From Acorus gramineus (lineage: Eukaryota; Streptophyta; Magnoliopsida; Acorales; Acoraceae): 64,000 nucleotides of DNA. Under the pieces are notes generated by a model that made no database searches, was not told where the DNA came from, and worked only from the letters and a program-made list of their open reading frames with translations. Position numbers and translations under genes: made by a program. The DNA is taken from contig JAUJYN010000037.1 in the NCBI GenBank assembly GCA_030737835.1, positions 815,547 through 879,546 on the forward strand, read 5' to 3'. Positions 10,403 to 21,746 of the stretch are shown here, piece by piece (position 1 is the stretch's first letter; every line of letters starts with the position of its first letter).

Positions 10403-11264
10403 ATTGTCCCTCATCGGACGGAGTCTTTGTGTGAAACAGAAAGACATCGATCGATGATAAGGAAAGAGACCCTTATTTTGGCCAGCCCAACCTTCAAGAG
10501 GTTTAGGACACATGACCTTTCAGGGAGGTAATTTAGGTCATCAGAGGTCGGGTTTTGACTAGAATGGTTATTATCTAAGGAGTGATCCAGGTGGGAGAGT
10601 GAGTAAAAGTAAGGAAGCGAGTGATCCAACCCTCGGACGGGGTTCTTAGCCATCGTGCACGGAGCAGCCTGGTGTCAGTTTCCTTGTGCCTACCGTACCC
10701 GTGCTTGGGTAGCTCAGTAAATCAAGGGGATATCGCAGACAGAAAGTAAAATAAAGTGTGTTTGATTTGGTGAGTTGGATCATTTGAAAGACAAAGATTT
10801 TGGAAAAGAACCAGAACTATAGAAATTTGAACTGAACGGTACCAGAAATTGTGATAAAACATCAAGAAAGTTGTGTTTGATCAAGTAAAACTTGGAAATA
10901 AACCAATACATGGCAGTTTGTTTTCAGAAAACTTGGAAATAAGTGTTTTTGAGAAGCTGGCAGGGGGTGGTTAGTTGGATTTATCTAGCAGGGAGGGACG
11001 GCTAGTGGTGTTTAGCCGTCGGATAGGGGGCGGCTAGACGCGACTAGCCACCGCCCGTCCGGGCCCCTTATAACCGAAAAAGGGACCCTCTCTCCTCCCA
11101 CCTTTTTTCAAAACGGTTGCCCTTCCCTCTCTTTTTCTTCTTCTCCATTTGAAACCGAAAAACCTTGATTTCCTTGACTTTGATTTGCCCTAGATCACTC
11201 CTTTCTTCTTGATTTCGAAGCCCTAGATTCCCTTGAGTTTTCTTTTCTTGCGAAATAGGAGGAG
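10403..11264 (+). promoter_or_regulatory. Upstream region and candidate promoter of the antisense PMD gene
   Basis: This spacer lies between the 3' LTR and the first PMD exon and is also conserved in element B (4207-5016). A TTATAA box (11068-11073) lies about 190 bases before the ATG, and the B copy has the same spacing. Just upstream (10960-11060) is a cluster of GGCGGCT-type motifs. The role is inferred from position and conservation between the two copies; no transcript evidence is available. Confidence 0.5.
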
Positions 11265-11948
11265 ATGACAAAGGGGAAGAAGATGGCCTCGATAATGAAG
11301 CATCTCCGGTCATCCTGAGAGCAGAGGGGGGCTGTCGCGGGGAGCTCATCGGAGATTGACGGGGCGGAGAGGAGGGTCGTGGAGGAGACGACAGGTGCGC
11401 CAGAGGTGCTATCGGGTGGTGCCGGTGCAGGTTTGGTCGGGGATGTGCCTTCGGGGGCTGTCCCGAGAGTTTCTACAGTTCCTAGGGGTGATGTGATCGG
11501 GTATACGCGTGAGAGGAGGCGCAATGATCGACTGGTGGTAGGCGGAAAGCGTTGGTTTGGAGGCCAGAGGATCGGCCAAGGGTGTAGCCGAGGAGGTAGG
11601 GGGTTAGGGGGCTGTCATTAGCGAGGAGACGGCCCGCATCTTTGGTGAGGTATTTGGTGTGAGGACGAGGGTGGCCTTGGTGATGGTGAGGCTAGTATAG
11701 CAGGTGAGGAAGAGGCGAGGAGAGTCTTGGGTGACTATGAGGTGCTGACGTCCGGTGCGGTGGGCACGGAGGTGGGTGGGGGCATTGGGTTTGAGGCCAA
11801 GGAGGGCATGGGTGCTGAGGGTATTTGCGCGGAGGAGGCCGAGTAGGCCGTGGTGGAGGAGGAGGGGGACGATGATGAGGGGGATGACGACGGGATGGAT
11901 GATCCCGACGAGGCTGAGGCGGGGACTCCCGGGGCCACACGAGCCGTG
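11265..11948 (+). pseudogene. Antisense extra gene of element C: first exon
   Basis: It starts MTKGKKMASIMKHLRSS and continues as a Gly/Val/Glu/Asp-rich, low-complexity stretch that becomes strongly acidic near the end. A donor-like GTATGC follows. It is homologous to the element B relic at 3825-4206. The Pro/His-rich minus-strand frames over 11692-11940 are its shadow. Its function is unknown. As part of a retroelement fossil, its integrity is not described. Confidence 0.55.
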
Positions 11949-12569
11949 GTATGCCTCTATTTCCCTCTACCTATTACCTTGTTCTAAATGTATATGTTTT
12001 AGTGGTATGCATGAAGTGTGTAAGAAGTATATATATATGCGTCTTTTAAATAGGCATGCTTGTTTGTGTATGAAAAAATGATCACGGTGGGAGTGTTATA
12101 AGCATGCTATTTCATAGTCTATAGAATGTTTTAATATGTTTGCATAGTGGGTTTGCCTGTATAGGTATGGTGTTGTTCTAGTACAAGAGATGGTGGTGGG
12201 TTTGCATATGCATGAGTATGTGAGTTTTTAGGGGAGTGAAAATTTTTGAAATAGATATGCTTTGATGTGATAAGGGCATAGAAAGGCAAGTGAGCATGTG
12301 TTGATGATCATAGTGGGAGTTTTATAAGCATGCTTTATGGGGATGAATAGGTTTATAAAAATGCGTTTGTGTTGTTTTAAGCAGGGTAAATTTTGATTTG
12401 CAGATAGACCACGATGAGAGTGTTAAGGGAAAAAGGAAGTGTATTTATGTTTCATGCTTGCATATGTATATTTAATCCTCTAAGCATGGTTTAGAAATGA
12501 AAATTTTGTTTTAGGATTCTCACCTTTCAGACGTCTTCGGACTAACCCCTCTTCTTCTGTTTCTTTCAG

Positions 12570-13286
12570 CGGACAAACCGTATTCGAGCCCTCTGGCATG
12601 AGACGAAGAGGTGGTATGATGCCCTGAGGCCAGAGGAGAGGAACCTAGTGGATGAAGCAGGCTTTCGCTCCTTTTTTCTGATCGAGCTCTTTCACGTCCA
12701 TCATCCTTACCTGGAGGCATTTGCGGAGAGATGGGATTCGGAGAGCTGCACCTTCATTCTCCCAACGGGTGCGGTGATGCCGACATTGGAGAACGTTCAG
12801 CGGATCACGGGCCTCCCAGTCTTGGGTGAGGCGGTGATAGTGGCTACCAGTCCGGACTACAAGGCGCTCTTCCAGGAGTTGATCGGGGATTGGGAGTATG
12901 TGGAGCGTGAGAGGTCACTGAACTGGATCCCCCTTGGACAGCTTTCGAGACAGTATGGCCTTTCCTTCACACGGCGTCAGAAGAGTGAAGCTGTAACTAG
13001 CTTTGAGAGGAGACGGCTGATTATTGAGGGGAGAGAGGTGGCCACGTGCCCACAGAGGGCACAGAGGGAGTTGATGGTGTTCTTCCTCTATTTCTTTGGC
13101 TGGGTCCACTTCTTGACGACCTTTGACAAAGTCTCCTCTCACTCTCTACTACTGATGAGGAACCTAGAGGCCATGGGACGCTTTGCCTGGGGAGCGGCCA
13201 TGCTGGCTCATCTTTTCGTGGAGCTGTCGAAGAAGGTGAAGAGAGCCGGGGGTAAGAATCTCGGTGGTTTCACAGCATTTTTGGAG
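12570..13286 (+). pseudogene. Antisense extra gene of element C: plant mobile domain (PMD) exon
   Basis: It opens after a polypyrimidine-AG acceptor (TTCTGTTTCTTTCAG) and reads about 239 residues: a helical start (KRWYDALRPEERNLVDEAGF), then AFAERWDSESCTFILPTG and MPTLENVQRITGLPVLGEAV. These are the signature of the plant mobile domain (PF10536, MAIN/MAIL-type and transposon-borne relatives). Later come SFERRRLI, FFLYFFGWVHFL and GAAMLAHLFVELS, also usual for the family. PMD proteins act in silencing and genome stability in Arabidopsis (MAIN, MAIL1), and many copies ride on transposons. A donor follows at 13287. The call is firm on motifs; the role here is unknown. Confidence 0.85.
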
Positions 13287-13366
13287 GTATAATTAGCGAA
13301 GATAGAAATGATTTGATTTAAGTTCATTAACTTCACCTGACTTTGGTTTTGACTTTCTTTCTACAG

Positions 13367-13522
13367 ATTTTTGGGTATGAGCACTTCGCCATCACTCGCC
13401 CGACCTAGATAATCTTCGACTGTGCCCTCCCTTGGGCCATGAGATGGGCGCCTGCGGGGTCTTCTCGCCTGCGCCGCCTCGCTCAGTTTCGGGAGGCGTT
13501 CCGTGCCTTGAAGGAAGAAGAG
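13367..13522 (+). pseudogene. Antisense extra gene of element C: exon-like block 3
   Basis: It lies between an AG acceptor (TTTCTTTCTACAG) and a GT donor (GAAGAGGTATTT). Residues include IFGYEHFAITRP and RLRRLAQFREAFRALKEEE, matching the part of PMD proteins where a Trp-rich block follows the core domain. Intron-like gaps on either side are 80 and about 72 bases. Confidence 0.6.
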
Positions 13523-13594
13523 GTATTTTATTTGAATTTTTTAGTTTGTACTGGATTTTTATTTGTCTAAGCTCTCTTCTCATGTCTGTTGTAG

Positions 13595-13821
13595 ATGACT
13601 TGGAGGTCCTATGCTGAGGAGGAAGTCCCCGAGGAGTTATCGCGTGACATCTGGATGATCTTCTTCAATGAGGTGATCTTTCACGCGATCAGCTGGGTCG
13701 TCCGCCAGCTTGGGTACCATCAGTGGGTGTCGGATCCTCTGCCGAAGCGTCCTCCGATCCCGGTGGCCGAAATTCCTTGGGATACGAACCTGCCGAGGAA
13801 CTATGCAGTATACGTGTGGGG
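13595..13821 (+). pseudogene. Antisense extra gene of element C: exon-like block 4
   Basis: It follows a TTGTAG acceptor. It reads MTWRSYAEEEVPEELSRDIW, then HAISWVVRQLGYHQ and PPIPVAEIP, resembling the C-terminal part of PMD regions (R-Q-G-x-Q block). A solo LTR of the same retroelement family begins directly after it at 13822. Confidence 0.6.
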
Positions 13822-15047
13822 TGTCGGTATCGGATTTCGGAAGGAGAAAGGAAAGGAAAGGGGCCCTCTCTTCTTTCCTCCTCGGTGGTCCTCCGGTGGT
13901 CTTGGTGCGTGTGTGTTCTTCAGAGGCTCGGACCCGGACAGCTGCGCCTTGGCGGGCTTGGTCGGATCGTCTCTCGGAAGGGGTGGGCGGTTTGGTAGTT
14001 CGTTCCTGGCTGAGGCGGCCGACGGGTCCTCAGGAGGATTCATGGGTGGTTGTGATCGCCACCTGCTTTTCTAAAAAAAAGCAGGAAAGGTTGGGGCGCA
14101 TTTGATCGCCTTCATGGGGAGTTTGTGGGGTCTCTGCTCTGAGACACGCATATGCTGTACACAAAGGTGAAGACAGGGATACTCTTCTACTTCGGGAACC
14201 TAACTGAAGGAGAATTGGGACTCAGGTGTGCTAGGGGAAGGGCCGGCTAGTTGTACTTAGCCGCCTGGTGGGGGGCGGCTGGTTGTGGGTAGCCGCCTGG
14301 TGTCTAGTTCAATTTGGGCAGAACCTGGGTAGGGTTTGGGTTTGGTTTTGGCAGTGGCTAAACCGGGTTTAGCCTGGGTTTTGGAGAGTGGTTTGGGTGT
14401 AGGAAATGGGTTTCTTTCTCACTTTTCTCTCAAGGGTTTGAAGTGGTGGTGTTGGGAATGTGGGTGGTTGGGGGTTATTGATGGGTATTGATTATGGAAT
14501 TGATTCCTATTGATATGAATTGGTTGCCCCCTATTTATAGTAAAAAAGGGGTATGGGAATGTCCACTGGACAATAGATCAAAATGGGTAATAAGGTGCTT
14601 GATTTGACCTCCCATTAGATCTTTGTTCTCTGACAAATGTCCAGATGAGGGGCAGCTAATGGTGTTTAGCGTCCCCGTGAGGGGCAACTACTCTCAAGTA
14701 GCCGCTCCCATCATAACCTGCCATACGTCCCATCTCTAACAAGCGGTGGCTTGGGTCGGTTACTAAGGATGAACCGGCTAAGATGTGGCGACTAGAAGGG
14801 ACAATCTGCCGCAATCATGCTTGCTTTATGTCCCATCCAGGAAGGCGGTTTGGGGTCGGTTTGGGGGGCGGCTACTCTCAAGTAGCCGCCCATGTTCAGG
14901 CTCTTAGATTTTTCTAAGTGTTGGACTTAGGGTTTTCGGTCTCGTTTTCTGAGGGAGTTTTCTATTAGATGTCCAAATGTGGTTGTTTTCCAATATTACT
15001 TGAAGTAAATTTCTTTTCTTTGGACTGTCAAAATTAGGGTATCTACA
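13822..15047 (-). mobile_element. C-family solo LTR inside the PMD gene
   Basis: This 1226-bp LTR runs TGTCGGTATCGG...GTATCTACA. The flanks are TGGGG (13817-13821) and CGGGG (15048-15052), a 5-bp duplication with one difference. It matches 37573-38802 and 43252-44496 and carries the same GCC-box motifs. No internal region is present, so recombination between two LTRs of a full insertion is the likely origin. Confidence 0.85.
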
Positions 15048-15052
15048 CGGGG

Positions 15053-15182
15053 ATTGGTCAAGAAGTGGACTTTGGTCGAGCGTCGCCCTGAGGTGGTTGA
15101 TAGCGAGGAGTACATGGCCTGGTTCCGCCAGGAATATGTCAACATCCTCGGGACTATGGAGGAGGAGATCCCAGACGCCTAT
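15053..15182 (+). pseudogene. Antisense extra gene of element C: exon-like block 5
   Basis: It resumes immediately after the solo LTR with LVKKWTLVERRPEVVDSEEY and AWFRQEYVNILG, and ends at a GTAAGA donor. It is acidic and helical. The next acceptor is TTTTGTAG at 15255. Confidence 0.55.
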
Positions 15183-15255
15183 GTAAGAAAAGATCCTTTT
15201 TCTTTTCCCTCCTTGCTTCTTCTCTTTGTGTTCTAAATGATGTCTTCTTTTGTAG

Positions 15256-16230
15256 GTTGAACTGAATGAGTTGGAGAAGAAGCTCAAGACCGCCAACTAG
15301 CATCTCCAAGCACGGGCCGGGCAAGTAGAAGGGTTGTGGGGTTAGAGGCAATGCTTGCAGGGCCAGGTTCGGGTCCTTGAGGCCCAGGTGGATGCTCTGT
15401 CAAGAGCAAGACCTGATGGCGCTTCTTCCTCCTCTGCTCCTCTGTTCAGTGCCTCCGATCGAGAGCTCGAGTTGATGAATGAGCTAGGCATGGTCCATAG
15501 CGAGCTCCTGGCTACTCAGATGGAGCTTGATCAGGCGAGGGAGAGGGCTGCGAGGGCCAAGGATGAGGTGGACCTATTGTGGTCCGAGAGAGCCTTGAAA
15601 GAGGAGGAGATGGACCAGCTGTGGTCCCGTGTCATACGGAGGGAGGAGGAGTCTTCCATTCTAGGCCGTGAGCGGGACTCCCTCCAGGCCAGAGTGTTGG
15701 AGTTGGAGGCGTCGGCTGGCGTGCCTGGTGGATTGATGAGAGACCTGGTTCGTTCCCTTCAGGCGGCCGGGGACAGGGATCGGGAGGCTCTCAGGATTTT
15801 GGAGGTGAGGGCACGGGAGTTGGAAGAGAGGTTGAGGGCAGCCGAGGACCGATCCAGGAGCATGGAGGGTTGTCTTCACCAGAGGCTGGAGAGAAGAGAT
15901 CGGGACATGCAGCAAGTCCACCTCTGGGAGGCCACCATGAGGGGGAAGCTGGTTGGCGGAGGGTCTATGACGGAGGCGGACCTCGACCTTCTTCCTCTCG
16001 AGCCTAACCATTCGATCTCTGCCTCCCTAGCCACCAGAGCTTCTTTGAGCAGAGCTTCTCGCCCATCAGCGACTCAGAGCTATGGGAGATATGCGAGGGC
16101 TGCTTCTTCGGTGAGGGAGACTCCTGGTGCTCAAGACACTCCAGAGGTCCAATCTTCTCCTCAGCTACTGCCTCCAGCAGAGCCAGGACGCTCCTCCTAC
16201 TCAGCCTTCCGGGTACGATGACGCTCTGAG
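15256..16230 (+). pseudogene. Antisense extra gene of element C: coiled-coil C-terminal exon
   Basis: The block is dominated by heptad-like Leu/Glu/Arg repeats (for example VRVLEAQVDALSRARP, ERDSLQARVLELEASAG and LEERLRAAEDRSRSMEG) over about 220 residues. A Ser/Pro-rich tail follows with LPLEPNHSISASLATRASL. A long coiled coil after the PMD is common in transposon-borne PMD proteins and suggests self-association. The exon may end at a GTACAA donor after CTCTGAG. The opposite-strand frames (15661-16011, 16004-16288) are shadows. Confidence 0.6.
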
Positions 16231-18420
16231 GTACAATCTTTTGTGTCTTTGTTTTGGTAGAAGAAATACATATGTGCAAGGAATTCATGCTTGTCTTCTT
16301 TTCTTTTGGCTTTAGGTGATCGTTTTCATGATAGGCAGCTCAAGACATCTGAATCAAGGCTTCTTTGGTGGACCTCTACCTTTTTTACTTGTTTTATTTT
16401 TAGAAAACACTCTTTTGGTTTATTTTAGGCTTGTTTTTCTGTTTATGGACAAACTATACCTTTCTTTTTGTGTATGGATGGGTGATTTCTAATTGGTTTG
16501 AAAGGGTGTTTATTGGTTTTAATTTGGTTTGTGTATGTGTGTGGTGATTGGTTTGGTTTAAGGTTTGGGGGTGGATGTATGGTTTAGTATGTGATTTTGG
16601 TTTCTGCTATTGTTTGATTCATTTTTATACAGGTTTTATAAATGTATATGTATATGAAATGCGTGTATGCAGGTTTTGGGAAGAAATATTCCTAATGGGT
16701 TTCAAAGGTTTGAAGAGTTGATTAAAAACTGGACTGACAGTGCAGGTGGGGCTACAGGTGAGGGGCGGCTAGTTGTCTTTAGCCGCCTTATGACTGGTAG
16801 ATTTTACCTGTAGGGCGGCGGCTAATTGGTTTCAGCCATTTGATGGCAGGCAGCTAGTCGAGGATAGTCTCCCCTGGCCTGGGACAATCTTCTGATTCTG
16901 CCATCTGTTTGCTGCTGCTGAAAGTCCTTGTGAGTGCTTGTTTAACCTTCAAGACCTGTAAAAACATTCTTTCCATGGACCAAGTGTTAAATCTGTCCAG
17001 ATTGCGCCCCTGCACTAACTTTTGAGTCCTTCTTGTTCAAATTGTCAAGGGCTACAACCCATCTAAGGTAGTAAAGTAAAGAAAAAAGTGCAAGAGACCA
17101 TGCTTGGCATAAAAAAAGGGAGGGAGCCTAGATGGCTCTGAGTGTGATTTTGTGAGAATAAAAGAGACTCTCAGGTGTGTATGAGAGTGGGGCAATTTTT
17201 CTTTCTCAAATGTGTGTGGAAGGGTATGAAATGGAAGTAATAGGAGCAATTTTCTTTTGGTATGGGAGTTAGTTGTGGTATTTTGAGAAAATTGAATGCC
17301 TAAATGTTTGGAAAAAGAAAATGCAACTTCATGCATAAGTGTAAAAGACATAAGGGAGCATTTTATTTCTTCAAAGGATCTTTTATGTAAGAGGGCAGCG
17401 TTTCCAATTTCCTAAAGTAAAAGACACCATCAAGTCCTTGAAGAGGGGCCCTTGTGGTCACTTATGTCCAAACCAGAATTGTATTTGAAAGGTGTTGGGT
17501 TTTAGGTGTCAATTCCTCAAGTTCATGGTTCTCAAATGCTTGATCATATTATTCTACACATGCTGGGAAATCCATGAATGCACCAAGATTTAAGTCAAGC
17601 AAGCTATTGTAAAAAAAGTGAACTCATGTGAGTGTGTGCTATTGTAAAAAAAGAAAAGGTTTATCTTTGGTTGAGATTTCGCCTTTCCGAGTAGACATGG
17701 TTCAACTCCAACTCCATAGCAAGAAAAAAGGGTGGGGTAAGAGTAATATCTTCCTTTGAGGAAATATTTTAGAATTGTCCCAGTCTGGCATATGTCTTTA
17801 CTTCCTAGGTCCCTCTGGCTTTCTTCTTTTTACCACTTCTTTATTTGGGTGGAGAGTACAGTCCGCTGGGCGTATACCCGTATTTCGAGTGGAGAGTACA
17901 ATCCGTTTGCTTGGATGTGTACTAGTATAGCCTTTTGTTCAGCATATACTGTGCGTAAAGGCGTTCATGCCTGCTAAAGTAGAGAGTTTAACCCGTTGTC
18001 TGGGTGTTGTTTTGATCTTTGGCCTCTCATTGCCTTTCTTTTGTTTTGTTTTGAGGGGGGGGGGGGGGCTTTTCTATTTTTCACCCCTGTTCTTTTCTGC
18101 TTCCCCTCTAGAAGTGTTTATATAGTGCCAGAGCCAGTTTTGGGACATATGTCAGGTCTGGGTAATCCCTCATTTTGTCTTTGGGTTGATACGAGTGGGG
18201 GGAAAATAAGGGGAGATGCTTTGGGTTTATAAAATTGTCCCAGTCTACAGGGTAGGCAATTTCTCCTTTTATCAGATAAACCAGTTCCTAAGTCATACTG
18301 GTGTGATGGAGGTGGCATGAGTGGTGAATATATGAGTTCAAATAAAATACAAGTTATCTTTGAGAGTCTTACAATTCTATCATCAGGTTTAAACACTGGA
18401 AATCACAGGAAGGAAGAATA
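16231..18420. other. Element C spacer between the PMD gene and pol
   Basis: No gene is seen. It holds the likely last intron or 3' end of the PMD gene, two GCC-type motif clusters (16755-16790 and 16815-16860), a T/G-rich tract, loose repeats of GTGGAGAGTACARTCCG near 17850-17990 and a G run (18055-18068). None of the short reading frames is supported. Confidence 0.55.
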
Positions 18421-18973
18421 ATATTTCTCAAGTATTGAGAGTTTCTATGCATGGAATTTCTTTAGATAAAGTGCATTCCACGAACCTGAGACTTCGACTC
18501 CTTCAGCGTCCACCAAGCGGTAGGCATTCCCGGAATAGGCATGGGTGATCACATAGGGTCCCTCCCATGTGGGTTGCAGCTTGCCTTTGGGGTGGGGCTG
18601 CCTTGATGGCATGATTTGCTTAAGTACAAGCTCCCCAATTTTATTTTTTCTCTATTACTTTCTTTTCAAATGCCCTTGCCACCCTCCTCTGGTAGACTTG
18701 GGCATGGTCCGCGGCTCTCAGCTTCTTTTCGTCCAATAGCTCGAGGCATAGCAGGAGCGCCTCTCTTCTCTCTTTGATCTACAAGTCTTCTTCTAATACT
18801 ATTCTTAAGGATGGGATAAGAATTTCATAAGGTACTATCGCTTCTACCCTGAATGTGAGTGAATACGGGGTCTGGCAGGTCCGGTAAGCCCAGAGGGCAT
18901 CGATTACCTTGTCTAGCCAGTCAGTGACTTTATGGGTTTCTACTATCTTTTTTATGATTCTGAGCAAGGTTTT
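18421..18973 (-). pseudogene. Element C integrase C-terminal fossil
   Basis: The minus strand reads WLDKVIDALWAYRTCQTPYS, FRVEAIVPYEI and, further on, LDEKKLRAADHAQVYQRRVA. These are the conserved end of the integrase core and the C-terminal domain of Tat-lineage elements. It is separated from the rest of integrase by the solo LTR 18974-21159. Confidence 0.85.
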
Positions 18974-21159
18974 TGTCACGCCCTAGGGCGGCCGTCCCCG
19001 AGACGCAGCAATATATATAGTATCAGCTATCAAGTACAAGAGGTCAACAATGACTCCAATAAATAACAAACAAAATGGCAAAGCAATGATAACTGATAAC
19101 TCAACTTAAAAGCGGAAGCATAAAAATATCACTAAGTCTGTAAACCAAAAATATCATTACAGACTTGAATATACAATCAATGTCCTGTGAGAGCCAAGTC
19201 TATTCCAAATAAAATACAACCTGTGCCACATGCATGACTTACAATACATAAAATGACTCTAGGACTGCTGATAACCTCGCACTCACCACCCGCCGGAAGA
19301 ACGCTCCACGCACATAAGACCACGCCATAGGGAAGCTCCCGCTCCACGCCCAACACTGCCCCTGAAAAGAAACAGTATGCGACGGGTGTGCTACAAGCTC
19401 AATGAGTGGCTGGAAACCAATAACCATTACAACAATTCAATGTTAAGGCAATTTCCTTTCAAGGAAAAAACATGGGAACGGACGAACAACGAATGGGTCA
19501 CACGGCGATGTGTCTTCACCTCATCCTCACCCTCACCCTTTAGAGGTGACATAGGACTTTTGGAAGAGACTTAGACTGCTCTACACATTACATAAATACA
19601 TGCCCATACTAGAGGGGCGCATGCAATACAGTCATTCATACATGGATACAATACATGCAATATAAGCCTAGCATGCAAGATATCTAACATATTATAGTTT
19701 AAGCATTGCCATACTACTTATCTACACAAGTAGTATAGCTAGGATGCCCCATCGATGCGCAACGCACGACTACGCGCGTCGAGCGCATCTCGAGGGGGGG
19801 GGGGATTGGATCAAACCACTCACCGCAACCCAGATCGCCGCGCGTCCGGTCTACGAGATCTGCAAAACACAACCAATGATCCACAATTAAATATGGAACC
19901 TCCTATCACACATGTAAGCCTACTTCATGAAGACCCTAACTCATGATACTTCCATATTATCACACAAGACACATGCAAACAACTCCTTGACACACAACCG
20001 AGCAAAACTGCCAAACCTGCTGCAACCAGCCCTACTAATTTGATCTCCACAGCACCCAATACACTTCCAAAAATTATGAAATAAATCATGCACATTCTCT
20101 GATATGCTGGGATCATAATACATGAAGACATTAGAACCTAATTGTTCTTGTACAAGCCCTAAACAAATTATTTCTAGAAGCAGGTCAATTCCTACACGAA
20201 TCTGGACAGGCCATGCAAAACTGGTTCTAACTTGCACACCATATATCATAATGACCCCAAATTTCATATATAACAACAAGACACATAGATGATCATATTA
20301 TATGAAGACACAATCCTAAACATGTGCTTATAAATACTAGATTCACTGAGATCTTTAAAAAACAAAGTGCTGCCTTACCAAAACAAGGGGAGGGAAATGG
20401 GGAGATGCGGGGTTCTCGACACACCCTCGACCACCTCAACCACCACCACCACCACCACCTCATCAGCATCTCCTCAAGCCCTCTTTTGCTGAAAAACAGG
20501 GGGGGGGGAGACATGAGAGGGAGCTTGAGAGAAGAGAATCAACAACAACAACAACTACTTGCACAAACACACATACCTTGCTCTTCCTCCTTCACCTTCT
20601 CCTTCTTTTGCTTCTTCCTCCTTCTCCACACACAAAGAGAGGAAAAAGAGACCAAGAGAGGGAGAGAAAGAGAGATCCACGAATTGGGAGAGAGGGGGAG
20701 AGAGAGAGAGGGCAAAAAGGTCATTTTCATGCCCAAATAGTGTCTAGGGGTGACCATAAGGGGGGTGATGAGGTTAGGGTTAGGCTCACCCACTCAAATG
20801 CCAAAAGACCAATGGTTTCTTCATCACTAAGCAAGGTGGGGGTAAGGTTACCAAAGGTCACCACATCCTCAAAATATCTCACACTATTCGACCAACCAGG
20901 AACTCTCAAAACCCGGATACGGTTCGGAACTGCATATTTTTCAAAACGTTATCGGAATTCGATAAAAAATTTATGGGTAGTACTAAACGGTACCAGGACC
21001 CATAATATGCAGTTAGATTTCCAATCAAAGTATTCCAACTCCCGCAGGAAGCTAAAAGCCAAAATTTTAGCGACTCCGATCGAAAAAGAAAAAGGCCCTG
21101 AATGACCCAGATGTGACCAAGGCTTAACCGAAATGGCTCCAAATGACACAGGCATAACA
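18974..21159 (-). mobile_element. Chromovirus (Tekay/Del-type) solo LTR inside element C integrase
   Basis: A 2186-bp LTR reads TGTCACGCCC at the left to GGCATAACA at the right, the complement of TGTTATGCC...GGGCGTGACA. Flanks are GTTTT (18969-18973) and ATTTT (21160-21164). It matches both LTRs of element D but is shorter. It holds (CCA)n, CAA-rich and G-run simple repeats, and the conserved LTR block at 19384-19409. Confidence 0.85.
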
Positions 21160-21746
21160 ATTTTGTTGGTGGCCTCTGCTTGCCCATTTCCCTGGGGGTA
21201 ATATGGTGTGGAGTGGTGAAGCTCTATTTGGTGTTTATCACACAGTTCCCAGAATTCTTGGGAAATGAATTGTGGGCCATTATCAGTTATGATCATTCTG
21301 GGGGTGCCGAACTATACAAGAATATGGGTACGAACGAAACGGGCCAAGGTGGAACTTTTGATCAGTACATAGGACTCAGCTTCGGCCCATTTGGTAAAAT
21401 ATTCTGTGGCAGTGCCGAACCGTGCAAGAATATGGGTACGAAAGAAATGGGCCAGGGTGGAACTTTTGATCAGTACATAGGACTGTCTCGGAATGGTCCT
21501 ACTACATCTAATGCCCACATAGAAAATGGCCATGGTGAAGTCATGGGGTGTAAGGAAGATGTTGGTGCATGTATTTTGTTGGCATGAGTCCGACATTGGA
21601 CACAGAGTCGAACATATTTGTTGCAATCCCCTTTGAGTGTGGGCCAGTAATAGCCCATTAGTACCTTTTTTGCTAGCATCTGAGGTTGACATGACCTCCA
21701 CAGACTCTTGAGTGAGCTTATTCCATGATGGTGTATGCTTCCTCAT
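21160..21746 (-). pseudogene. Element C integrase N-terminal and core fossil
   Basis: The complement shows YYWPTLKGDCNKYVRLCVQC (zinc-binding region), WALDVVGP (first catalytic-type box) and ITDNGPQFISQEF with HHSTPYYPQGNGQAEATNK (second and third boxes). Integrase inserts the cDNA into the host chromosome. It is a fossil. Confidence 0.85.

Noticed and set aside
11692-11940. Pro/His-rich and Ser/Pro-rich minus-strand frames
   Set aside because: They are the opposite strand of the acidic first exon of the antisense PMD gene.
20768-20790. Telomere-like GGTTAGGGTTAGG
   Set aside because: Only two units; it recurs at the same place in the other chromovirus LTRs (near 29868 and 36050), so it is LTR sequence, not an interstitial telomere.
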